Shown: positions 1 through 11,415 of the stretch, one piece after another
Layout: the number at the start of each line of letters is the position of its first letter
Numbering within the stretch: the first letter of the stretch is position 1
Assembly (NCBI GenBank): GCA_910591455.2
Contig: OU342821.1
Span: 5,684,501-5,748,500 of the forward strand
Length of the DNA stretch: 64,000 nucleotides
Reading direction: 5' to 3'
Source of the DNA: Pholis gunnellus
Lineage: Eukaryota > Chordata > Actinopteri > Perciformes > Pholidae
The notes under the pieces: generated by a model
Told to the model about the DNA's origin: nothing
Database searches by the model: none
The model's input: only the letters and a program-made list of their open reading frames with translations
Position numbers and translations under genes: made by a program

Positions 1-1042
1 CAGCATTGTAACCCTTCACAGGGACGCTTACCCTCATATTGTGGGTGGAGGCGAGGCGCGTAGGAGCCGAATTTGATCAGGACGGAGATATCAAGTCCCC
101 GTCGGACCCATTCAACCACATGCAGGGAGGCGGAGGTCACACTGGTTGGCTCTGTTGGAGGAAAACTACACTCCAACTCAACCACACCTCCAACCTTTCC
201 ACGCACCTCCGGCCTCGCACCGCCGCTGGTCCCTGTTGGGTTTGTCAGAAGCAAAGTGAGAAATGACTTTAAGTTACTTCATCACCATATGTGACGGGAT
301 GAGTAACATGGAGAGTGGTGTGTGAAAATTAGCTGAAAAGATGCAAAATATCCATCTTATCAAATGATGGAGATACTTACGAAATAGGCAAAGAAGTGCC
401 ACCACTGTGAAAGTCTGCAAATATGATCTCGCTGACCCCATATCTGTCACTCATGCAACCTGCAGCATGTTCAATCTGTTGGCAAAAGAGACACAATTGT
501 CACGATCACATTACTTCCTTGGCTGCGTTGCAATAGGGGAGCCATCTGTGACAGATTTCCAAGCTAAAAAGGCTACAGCAGAGCTGCCACTTCTGTCATC
601 ATTTTACAGACAGGAGGAGAGGAACGCTCAGATTTTTTATACAGCTTTCAAATAACTGGAATTCATCCCATATCATTACACAAATGGGCCGAGCTGCCGT
701 CTTGCTGCCAGAAAACTCCCCGGCCCTATATCCTTTTCTGAATGTAAATGTCATAAATGCCACATAAATCTCCTTTGAGAGTCACGTGCGGAGCGACATC
801 TAAGTGTTTTATTTAGAGCACATCAATGAAGACATTTTGGCAAGAGCAGCCGGGGGACTCAGCACTCAAGGACGGAGATAAGTTGAGCTGATGGGAGAGC
901 GCGGGCCGCTGCAAAGGCACCGAGGAGTGCAACTTAATGTCAAGACGCTGCGACCGATTCATCCCAATGAAAACAACACCTGCTTCCATTTTTATCAATT
1001 GTGTAAACCAGAGTGGAGGAAATCTACATGATCAGATTTAAG

Positions 1043-1066
1043 ACACACACACACACACACACACAC
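1043..1066. repeat. (AC)n microsatellite
   Basis: Pure AC dinucleotide run of 24 bases in non-coding sequence. Confidence 0.95.
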
Positions 1067-2479
1067 TGGGCATCAATCATTTTTACCGTCAATCACCAAT
1101 GTTAGACGCTACCAGCACGAAATCAATAAATAAATTAGTAAATGCCACACATTCTGTTGGGAGATCTCGTATCGTCCAGGCCATATACAGCGGGCCACAG
1201 CTGCTGCTGCTGCTGGTTAAGGTCAGATTTGACAGGAAATGGGTCTGATATCAGCTGTACAGCCACACACACACACACCACAGCGGCCTCGCCTGCTTCA
1301 GCCCACTCACATCCATAACAACATTTCATTAGACGGAGTTATTAACAGCAGAGCGCACCCATCTGAAGAGCAAAGGTTTCATACAGTGAATGGCAAACCT
1401 CGAGAAGTGTGCCATGCAGATACTAGCTCTCTGTTCCACGTGCGCAGAACACTCAAGCTGTGCTTTGAGTGTGTGGTTCATTCCCTCCGGCACAGCGGTC
1501 AAAGCAAGACTATAGGCAGCTTTTGCTGAACAACAACCTCTGCAGCTACAAGTGGCGAGTATTGGCTGATGCTGAATGCAAAACTACTGTTATGCATTCA
1601 GCTGAGCTGAAGCAGTAGCACAAATGAAGTGATAGCAATTGCTGCAGAGATGGCGTAACTTTTGTGGGTCAACCCTGAAAGTTAAGGCCTTTACACACCG
1701 GGGGGCATGGCGAAGAGCACTAAAATGCTACATACTCGGTTGCAATTATTTCGGATCAGAACTATTCATACCAGCAGCATTCAGACAGATGCAGCACTGA
1801 ATAGATTCTGCTCGGACCAACCACCATTCTAACTGACCCAAAGCTGTGTCTGGCAGTCTGTCTCAGCTAAACTGTTGTATAGCCTAAGCTACTGTAAGCT
1901 GTTTTACCGAGTTTCTTTTTAACAAAATGCTGCGAGTGGATGTGAGTTCAACAGTTAGGCGGTGTATATTTTTAGGGCATTAATTGTGAAATGGGAAGAG
2001 TGGATCTGGTCTACTTTGACTATGTAGCCTCCGTTTCATTGTACGCTACATTTTAACGTTACATATTGAATATATCCGTTCCGCACAAGTGAGTGATTGG
2101 TTGCTTTTAAAATGCTCAGAATACTAACAACTTTTGTTATGAATGTATATAATTTCCCTCTAAAATGTGGTGGACTGGAAGTGTAAAGTAGCATAAAATG
2201 AAAATGTAAAAGTACATAATTGTTCTTAACAGCAGTACTTTAGCAAATGAACGTGGTGACTTGCCACCACTGCCAGTGTAGTAGTGGTGGAAAGTAACTC
2301 ACCGAGGAAACACAGTAACCTCCCCTCTGCTAATGGTTTAATTTGTTATTGTGGTATTGAGGGACAACTTGTGTTCCTCAATGCAAGGCACAACAGCAGG
2401 GAAGAAGCAGGAAGAAGTGAATTTTTGGCACCAGCTCCACTGACGGCTCATAAAAAACAAGACATTTGTGTGTATCGGG

Positions 2480-2501
2480 ACACACACACACACACACACA
2501 A
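2480..2501. repeat. (AC)n microsatellite
   Basis: Pure AC dinucleotide run of about 22 bases in non-coding sequence. Confidence 0.95.
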
Positions 2502-5181
2502 CCCCACTATTAGTTAAGATTTGGTTCTCATTAAATTGGAAGCTGCAGTTTGACTGACAGCCCCTGGCTTGTATCATTTCCTGCTGTGAAAGGTAAAGTA
2601 ATTAAGTTCTTTCATGCCACAAAGTGCAATGTCAACATTAGCATACAGAGTACAGTACAATACAGCTCGACTGTCCACCAACAACACTTCGGCAGTATAG
2701 ATGATTGCAACTTTAAGACATGATGCACTACAGGCAACATTTAAAGCAAGAATAACATCACCTCATTCCAGGCATGAATGACATCACATCTCAAGTAAAG
2801 TACAACTGAAATGCAATCTAAAACGGTGCTTTATCTTTGCGGCGCTGTATATTGTCGGTTTGAATTTGGATATAAATTTAGGACTCCTACATGAAATGGT
2901 ATTGTTACTGAAAATGAAATAAGGGTAATATATTTGTATCTTTGTGGACTTTCTTGTGCATAGCTGCTATGGTCACATGTGCAGGTATGAGTTCAAAAGG
3001 TCCATTATAAAATGGAAAAAGGTCGAATTTAATAGATTTGTGTGGTCATATAATGATGTCCTTGAGTGTGAACAATAAACACAACCTCGTCCCAGCAGCC
3101 GCACAGGCCATATCTGCCCTCCGCAACCATGAGGCTTTTACAGGGCCTTTTTTTTCCATTTCATGGCCGGAGCAAAGTCTGAATCGGTGGAAAACAATTA
3201 CGCAGGCTGTCAACAGCTGCAGTGCCTTGTTCCAACACAATGCTTCAGCAAACAGCGCGGCGTACACAGATTTTCCACAGAATCAAAGTCAAAGTAAAAA
3301 AAAAAAAAAAAATAATAAAAAAATCCCCAATCTGCGGCGTGTCTGCTGAATGCCATCTATTCCGCAGACTTCCCCTGCCCTTCATGCAAAGCAGCGCGGC
3401 AAAAAGCTCATCCAGAACTTATTGCATTAGGCAGGCGAGTGTTTACAGAGACCGAGGCAAGCGAAAGTTTCGACATTATGATTGTGTTGTTTTCTCACGG
3501 TGTGCGAGGGCGAGAGGGGCACGCACGTGTTAGGCACATGATGAAGACACGCTCCAGCATCTTCTCCTCGCTCTTCAGCGACTGCCTCTCGTTAACTCAA
3601 AAAGAGTGGCGAGGGATTAGATGTCGTGATAATGGCGTTCATCGTGTAACTGATTAAAGAAATATAACCAGACACTTGGGCTCTGCATTTGGCCTCCAAA
3701 TACAGACAGCTACAGATGAAAGGAAATATTGTTTATGGTTTTATTGCTCTGACAAGGTAAGACTTATTTGTGCGTCTGGCGAAATAACAAGGCAATAAAA
3801 GTAGAACAGTGACAAAAAAAATAAAATTGTCGAGAGAAAGGGAGCAGGGAAAGTGTGGCAAACACAGCAAGAAGAGAGATGAGGAGAGGCGGAAAAAAAC
3901 AAAAGCTGCAGGATTTTCAAAAACTCACAGAAGTGCCTAACCAAGCGGCCCGCGCAGGCGAAACGCTCAGCCATGGCAACGCAGATGGTCTCTAGATGTT
4001 GCGCCGGTGGACGTATTTCCTCCCTCTGACATTGCACACAAACACAGTGACAGCACAGCACTCTGGGAAATGTTTAAAAGCTCTAATAAATGAGCCAGTA
4101 GCTCACAATGGAAAGCATCCTGTCTCACGCAGATTCATCAGCCGACAGAAATAGAAATGTCAGTGACAGGCGTGATGTGGAATGTCTCTGTTGTTGCCAT
4201 TTTAATCTGTGTGGGGAGAGAAACGGGGGACCAGTTGATTAATCGCGACCGAGGCACACTAACAGATTTGTCAACAGTTCTGCCTCCTCTTTCCCCAACA
4301 CACTTGAAGGCAAAAGATAAAAGGGACTCCTGCACATTTGTTTTCTTATCAAATTCCATTTCTTCGGGGTGAGACGTTGGTTTGTGTCTATGCTCAAAAG
4401 CTGTCCTTTATAATGTGCTAGGTGCCGGTGTAGGCAGCTACAGGTTCTGTATCCTGTGGGGAATCTGAATCTCGGATAATTGTTCAGTGGGTTAAGATGC
4501 TTTTAAAAAGGCTGTTTGGATCGGCCACGGCGACAGAAAAAACACAAGAAAATGGTGTTTCTCTGTCGCTTTAAAATAAACAAAATCATAATGGAAACCA
4601 TTCCTCCAAAAGGCGGCGCACACTCCATGGATTTACGTTGACGCTTCGACAGTTAAATAAAAAAAGAAAGGATCCTAACTGATGCAGCAGAACCAGACAT
4701 ACCATCCTTTTCCTCCACATCCTTCTGCCTTCATTCCTTCCTTCTGACGCCTACATTACCCACAATGCAACTCAACTGCTGACAATTCGGTCAGAAATGC
4801 GGGTGTGTAAGCCGCCGGCCTTGCGCAGAGATGGTCTGGTAAACTCCTTTCTTACTCCAGATTTCGGGCCGCACAAAAGCACAAACATAGTATACAACTG
4901 CTCCCCCTCTCTTTAACTTCCTACAGAGCCGAGGCTTGAGACCTGGACTTCTTTCAGGCTTTTACAAAGTGACCCTTCGACTCACAATACAACCAATCAG
5001 AAGATGGCATGCAATGACACAGAACACCTTTGCCGAGGCGACACTGTATGCTTAATAACACCCTTTGTGATTGATGGGAGACATTGACTTGGCTCTTCTT
5101 GCACATTACTTTCCACCCTAGCACTACTGTTCAACAGGTATTCATCGCATAATGATACGCATCAAAATTGATGTTGCACAA

Positions 5182-5318
5182 TAGGGCTGCAACAACAATT
5201 ATTTATATTACTGATTTGCAGCAATTAATCGTTTCTGATCAATAAAATATCAGAAAACTGTGAAACATGTCCCTAAAGCCCTATGATGTCTTCAAAGTGA
5301 TGGTTTTGTCCGACCACC
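5182..5318. repeat. Fish 'TAGGGCTGCAAC' interspersed repeat (MITE-like)
   Basis: The copy begins TAGGGCTGCAAC and continues through an AT-rich block with AATTAATCG and ATCAGAAAA motifs to a GATGTCTTCAAA...TTTTGTCCGACCA segment. I recognise this order from a very common teleost interspersed repeat, usually treated as a non-autonomous DNA element. The right end is unclear. The family call is from memory and was not searched. Confidence 0.55.
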
Positions 5319-5327
5319 ACTCCTGTA

Positions 5328-5560
5328 CTATTTCTTTATTTATTGGTTTATTTGATAAGGGACAGTGCACATTAATAAAAACATTTCTGTAAATGCGCCA
5401 GAGTTAGTCAAAAGGCTATTTTTCACAATCACATGTGAACTATGGATTTTACTTTTGGCTCCCTAAAGATGCGATGTGAGACTTCAAGTCATAAAACATT
5501 AAGTCAGAAGCGAGAAGCGGCGTCCACTTCCTATATACAGTCTATGGTTAAAAGCAATAA
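5328..5560. repeat. Fish interspersed repeat fragments
   Basis: Two recognisable pieces lie here. One has TTTATTTGATAAGGGACAGT followed by GCACATTAAT (about 5340-5375). The other has CCACTTCCTATATACAGTCT followed by ATGG (about 5525-5548). Both recur widely in teleost genomes. Their family and exact ends cannot be set from this window. Confidence 0.4.
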
Positions 5561-6307
5561 AAGAGAAGTATGGCTGACACTCAAAGGCCTTGTACCGTCT
5601 GGCAGCCTGAGTACTTAATCATCAGGCCTTTGTCTCAACAAAAAAAAAAAAATCAACACAGCTTGTAAATAGAATTCAGCGATCGTAAAGCTGTGAAATG
5701 TGGTTAAAAAGACTGGGACTTGACCTGGAATCTTACCTTTATGTCTAACATATTCCAATCATCTAAATTTGCTTTGAAATCTCTTGTCAGGGTGCTGATT
5801 GCCAGATGCCTTTCACATCTGAATATAAAACGCCGCTCGCTGGCATTCATCCTGCTGTAACCCACCTCTGCAGCACTAAATGCTTTTGTGATTAAGTTAC
5901 TTTAGCGCTGAAGTTTTCCCCCCACAAGATGCTACATTATTTTGTCTACACCCTGTGAGTGTGCATTCTATTTTGTCATAGCTTGCACACGGCTTAGAAA
6001 AGCCCATTTTCAAATTCTAACAAAAGCTTCCCATCACAATAGGAACCCTCCGCGTGGCTCAGTTTGATGTGCACTTAAGAGAAAATAGGACAGACTGAAA
6101 ATGGGAGAGGAAAAAAAAAGGGGAATATAAACCCGCTGTGTGGGTATTGCATCTCTGCACTCAAGAGTACAGACACGAGGTATCTTTGTTGTGAATCAGA
6201 CAGCAGGTATTGGCAAATCAAGACGAAAGCCACAATCTCTAATCTGTGAAATATACTTTAGTCGTACACAGCGGAGAAAGGACGTCAGGGATTAAAAGCA
6301 AAGACGA

Positions 6308-6448
6308 GTTCCAAGTCGAGACAGACCAGTTCAAAGTCAGGACAAATGGTTTCCAAGTCAACACAGACCAGTTCTCAAAGACACAATAGTTCCAGGTCAA
6401 CACAGACCAGTTCCAGGTGAACACAGAGCAGTTACAAGTCAAGCACAG
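6308..6448. repeat. Degenerate ~21-bp minisatellite
   Basis: About seven head-to-tail units begin GTTCCAAGTC or GTTCCAGGTC and end in CACAGACCA. Units vary from about 18 to 22 bases. The array produces an artefactual minus-strand frame with a repeated N-W-S-V-L-T-W motif. Confidence 0.8.
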
Positions 6449-8262
6449 AAAAAGTACTTATTTATGAGAAAAATGTTAATCATATTCATTCAATTATTAA
6501 TAATACCTCTGTGCAGTTATGTGTAATGCCTGAGCCGGATGTTTTGCTTTTAGCCGTCTGGTTTTTGTTGACAGCAGCAGAGTCTCTACATCTCAGTCTG
6601 ATAATCTGGGGTATCATCTGCTGTCTGTCTGCTGCTCTTCACTGCCACATGCACCTCTCCCTAAAGATGGGGCGATGTGATTGGCTGCCGTCACATTAAT
6701 TCAGAGCATATCTGTATCTGTTGTCAGGAAAACAGAGAGCTTTTATAACATCATTTTTTTTCCTAAATCCTAAATCCGAGTGATGTCGACTTGAGTCCAC
6801 ACCTTAAAAGTTACCATTTCCAAGACAGGAGACAAGCATGACTGAGCAAAAACAGCTGAGACTCAATATTAAGATAGTGTGTCTCTGGTAATGTTGTGTA
6901 CAGCAACTTGCAGCAGTCTTCTGATGAAGCAGAAATACATGTAATCCCCATTGTATCAGTGTGATGAGTGTGATGGGGTCCTACATGAACACGTGTTCTG
7001 CCAAAGTTCCAAACTATTTGGTTATTTGACAAGAGAAGTGTTCCTTTTTTATCGTTGCTATTCTCACTGGTTTGAAGTGGGTGGGGATCATTAGGAAAAG
7101 AGTGATGACACATACTTGGGAACCAATCAGCATTTGGCAACATTTGAATCAGAACCTGATCAAACCACGGCCACACAGTACCTAACAAAGCAACCTTTCA
7201 AGCGTAAAACTTTAAATAACGTACACCTAAAGATGTTTTTTTCCAACCTTGATGTTTGCAAGCTTGTTATAAAGTGTTATAAAGAACATCCTGATCATTT
7301 GGAGCAAAGTATCCAGGGGCTTTAAAAAGCCAATCCCAGTTGGTTTTACATGACTGCCAATTTGAATCGTGTTTTCTCCCAGCGTTCTGACAGTTGTTGG
7401 TTTCCAATTCATGACATTACAGTTTTACAGAGACTCTCTGGACACAGATAATCCATCACAATAAACCAATTTATTTAAATGTTCATAAACTATATTCTGA
7501 ACGAACACTGAATCGGCTCTGGGACACAGCATGCAAAAATACTGGTATGGACTCAAGAGAGTTTGCAGGTGGTAATTTGCATCTACTTCAGACTGCTTTA
7601 ATTATCACACGTGAAGTGTTTCTCTGGCTCGATATAATTCAGGTGGAGTCAGTCTTTCTCCTTCACACTAAAAAGTCATTTCCACCCTGTTGACGTAAAC
7701 TTTGTGGGAAATGTAACATTGTGGGGAAACTGCGCTCATCTGGCACCTTAACAGACTCAATCAAACCAGAGATGGAATTTGAAATGATTAAATGAACCTT
7801 GTCTGGGGGAAGTTATGAGAATAGTTCTCTCATAATCTGTGAAATGAAGAAAGACTTGTCACAATACAAAGTCAACAGCACAAAGAGATGACATTCCACA
7901 TTCTGTGTCTGGCTCTACATATTGTATTGGATCTTATCAGCTTAGACTCTGCTCCTTTTTCGAACCACCAACACACTAAAACAACACACACAATAACACA
8001 GCCCGAGTTGGTATTCTGGAGGCTTGAAAAACGGTCGTGAGAAGTGAGTTCAAGCTCCACAAACTTTAAGCCAATTTCACAATCCACATTATAATGCCCC
8101 CCCATAAAAACTTCTTTACTCACGCTTAAATGCATGCCACTGTTCAGAGGATTGAGAGGAAATTTCGCACTTATTTCTCATCCTCTCAGAGCTGCAGGAA
8201 GTCAGAAACACTTTCAGACTCATTAGGTTCTGCTGGCTTTTTGTATGTATTACTGATCCTAC

Positions 8263-8660
8263 CTGTAGCTCGGTGACTGGCGCGGCCGCTGAGAGATTTC
8301 CTTTTCTTTTAAAAACGCATCCTCCGTATGTTCCTCTCAGTCCAACCTGCAGGTCACCTGTCTGGGTTGCTTTGAGCGGGCCTCGACACTGCGAGGCGGC
8401 GCAAATTACCTGAAATTCGACCGTTTTTTTATTTTATTTTTTAAACCCCCGCCGGCAAACAGGTGTTCATTTCACGTACAGGTGACAGTGAAGCATCGAC
8501 CCACTTCGCTGCTCCCTGGCTGAGCTTCCTGAGAGTCCACCCCCTCCCTCCCGTCCGTCCCTCCTCTGGCTGCTGCTGCTGCTGTTGTGTCCTTGTTGTG
8601 TTCAAAAGACTCACACCACATTAAACTGGAGTTACCACCCCGGCCATTTAAGCGCTTTAA
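8263..8660 (-). promoter_or_regulatory. Possible GC-rich promoter / first exon of a minus-strand gene
   Basis: This block is richer in G+C and CpG than its surroundings and contains a NotI-type GCGGCCGC and a GCTGCTGCTGCTGCTG run. On the minus strand GAGCTACAG is followed by GTAGGATC, an acceptable splice donor with the exon ending at 8263. That arrangement would fit a CpG-type promoter and a 5' UTR exon of a gene extending left. No downstream exon was recognised, so this is a weak inference. Confidence 0.25.
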
Positions 8661-8699
8661 CATTTAAACCGGTGCAGATTTAAATGTAAGAGTTTTGTT

Positions 8700-9735
8700 T
8701 GTGCAGGCAGAGGATGAAAAGGCGATTTTATTTTTTATTAGCCCTTAATCCCCCTGATGGCAACCAGCTGAGTGGTAACCACAAGAGGGTGTCCTTTACC
8801 TGATGTTGGTGCCCAAAACCCAAGCTAAATGTTTCCTTGGTGGGCCTGTGACTCGGAATAAACATGAGTATTTATTACGAATGAAGTGAAAACGGCGGCT
8901 TCTGATATGATTCATAGATGTCACCCTTCCACAATGACAATGGAGTAAACTGCAGCTGGCGAGGCTTTGCTGTTTTGTTTCTGTGAGACTGTTGATTTCT
9001 GAGTTTTTCATAATTAAAATGTTCCGTTTCTGTTTTTGTGAATGTCAACCATGATACAGAAGTGATTATTTATTTATTACAATAAAACCGCCTCTCCAAC
9101 AGATTAAAAAAAAAGAAACGTGGATTTGAGTGATTTGTTTGCTTTTCTTACTTTCTATTCTATATTCATGTTTTTTGATTAAGACAACAAGATTAGAAGG
9201 AAGGAAAGAAGTTTGAGATCTATTTTTCTAGTTTCTTTTTTTGCTTTTTAACCTTTGGTGTGTGTGTGTGTTACAGTTAAAGTTCAAGTGTCTTATTACC
9301 ACACGGTGAGGCTGGTGGACTTAATCTCAGTACAGATGGAATGACTGTGACAGTACACCACATACAGCATCTGTGCAAACGTAAAGGGCAGAGCATACTG
9401 CATACATATTCACAATTAAGCCGACTTTTGTGTTTTTATCGGCGGCACTGGAAAAGATTCGGAGGTTTCCCGTGAGACGGTGCTTTCTGTGTGTACGGAG
9501 GCCAGTTTGCAGCTTATGATCCTTGATTTCTTCGTTGTGTGCACAGATGTGTTTCCGTACCAGACAGCAGTCGATAGTGGCAGGATGCTCTGGGTTATGG
9601 CTGTGTAAAAACCTCCGCCTGACTGTTTCCTTGTTACCTTAATGGATTAATTTCCAAATGATCTCCACACTCTGCCATCAGAATCACATTCCTCAGTGCA
9701 ATCAAGAATCACAGTAACAACACCTTCAGATTTCT
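8700..9735. other. Intergenic stretch, nothing recognised
   Basis: AT-rich sequence between the GC-rich block and the 3' end of tmem230. I see only short T-rich and TG-rich tracts (for example around 9260) and no coding or structural RNA signal. Confidence 0.5.
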
Positions 9736-9738
9736 ACT

Positions 9739-9744
9739 TTTATT
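9739..9744 (-). terminator. tmem230: Candidate tmem230 polyadenylation signal
   Basis: TTTATT on the plus strand reads AATAAA on the minus strand, about 730 bases after the tmem230 stop codon. A T-rich plus-strand neighbourhood surrounds it. Other AATAAA hexamers exist further left, so the true cleavage site is uncertain. Confidence 0.4.
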
Positions 9745-10470
9745 CATTTTTTTCTTAATCAAGCAAATGCATGTAAAAAATACATCTTCCTGTGATATTT
9801 CAATGAATATGCACAAACAGCAACACTTCATACGGAGAGTAATACATTCCATTCAAAAAACAGACAAAAGTATACGATCTTTGGATAGTACTGCAAGTAT
9901 AATCCTTCGGGAGAAATACAGCCCCCCGGCCAGCTTTGCATAAAATCATATGGACTACGGCCACAAATAAATATTTGTTTAAGATACACCGTGAATGAGC
10001 TGCGCAACTGTGCAAAGAACACAAAGCGGCTCGGTGGTCCAGGCCGTGGATTCTCTAGCAGTAGTAAGTCAAAGGCCTCTGTGTGGTCTCCAAAAAAAGT
10101 CTCCCCACTCAGCCGAGGTTTCATTCGCGTTTTTTTCGTGAATGAGGCGTGAACGGCCGCACTGTTGCAGGCGAGCGACAGGTTCTCTGCTCATTAAGCG
10201 TTTGGTTCACTGTTAATAAAGTTCAGTGTATAAAGCCTCTAAGGTTCACCCAGCTGTCTCGTGTGGAGGATAATACAACACGGAGCGTCGAATAAACAAC
10301 GAAGAATAACAATAAAAAAATCAGCAAAAACTTTTAAAGTCTCCACGGCAGAACGGGGATGTGAAGTGTTGCCACATTTGCTACATTCATCCAGAAACTC
10401 AAAGTAAAACAGCAGGCAACGGTCTCAAGGTACACAGAGTGTGGCAAAATGAAGGGGGACTCTCCACCAA

Positions 10471-10611
10471 TCAGTCGCCAAAATCTGGGATGTCATCGTA
10501 GGAGTAACCTCGGTAACCCTTTGCGGCATAGTAGGCGATTCTCAAATGGTAAAACCCAGGAAGGAAAACGAGCAGTCCTATGATGATGACGGGAATGGTG
10601 CGGTCCGGGTG
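10471..10611 (-). CDS. tmem230: tmem230 last coding exon
   Basis: 141 bases including the TGA stop at 10471-10473. It encodes HPDRTIPVIIIGLLVFLPGF, then YHLRIAYYA, and the conserved tail SYDDIPDFGD. The acceptor AG lies at 10613-10612 after a T-rich tract. Confidence 0.95.
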   Translation of the reverse strand, partial: HPDRTIPVIIIGLLVFLPGFYHLRIAYYAAKGYRGYSYDDIPDFGD

Positions 10612-10958
10612 CTGAGAACACAAAGAAGAGCAGGAGGTGGGAGTGAGAGTCTGTGATGAGGGGTTACAAGAAGACATGTCTTTGTGTTTCAAAGCTTGGG
10701 AGGAATTGATCTACTTTAAGTGTGACTCAGACTCCCTGTTTACTCGCAAACATCAAAGACAGGAATACCCGTACTTGGTGACGTACGGCAGGACAGAAGC
10801 GTCGCATCGGGCTTTAACATTCTTATCTCCACGCCGCCTGCCAGCACGACTCAAACCTGCTCTGAATGAGGAAAAAGGGGTGCGCAGGAGGCGCGCGGAA
10901 GTGATGACTTCATCTTTCTGAGATCTGGTTCCCTGCTATTCATTAGTCATCTCACATA

Positions 10959-10992
<34 letters not shown>

Positions 10993-11380
10993 TTACCACT
11001 GGGAGGCACGGGCACAGGTGTTTCATTTCACCACCAGATGGCAGCCTTGTGCACAGAGTTGCTGTGGCCCTCTCTGAGATGAGGAGGATTCTTCTTATTG
11101 AGGAGAATTGTTTTTGGAGTTTGACTAAAGGCACTTTTTTTATTCATTTTATTTGTTCTGGACCTTCAACCGCATCTCATGGTATGCTCAGTTGTTATGG
11201 AGATGGCTCACACTGTAGCTAGTAAGTGGACCTTGTGTTGAGTTTATCCAATAAACTCATCGTCTTTTTTTTGTCATTTTAGGGAACTGATCCTTGACTT
11301 CATAAATAAGTAATTTAAGTAAAGCGAAAGGATATGTCTTGCAACATGGGTTTCATTTGCCACTGCAATAGTTAGACACA

Positions 11381-11415
<35 letters not shown>

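Larger units (their letters stand above)
1..8250. other. Non-coding flank with repeats, no supported gene
   Basis: No reading frame here resembles a known protein, and I found no series of splice-compatible exons. The short frames are what random sequence would give. The stretch holds (CA)n runs at 1043-1066 and 2480-2501, a degenerate minisatellite at 6308-6448, and fish-type interspersed repeat pieces near 5182-5560. It could be intergenic or a large intron of a gene running off the left edge. Confidence 0.6.
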
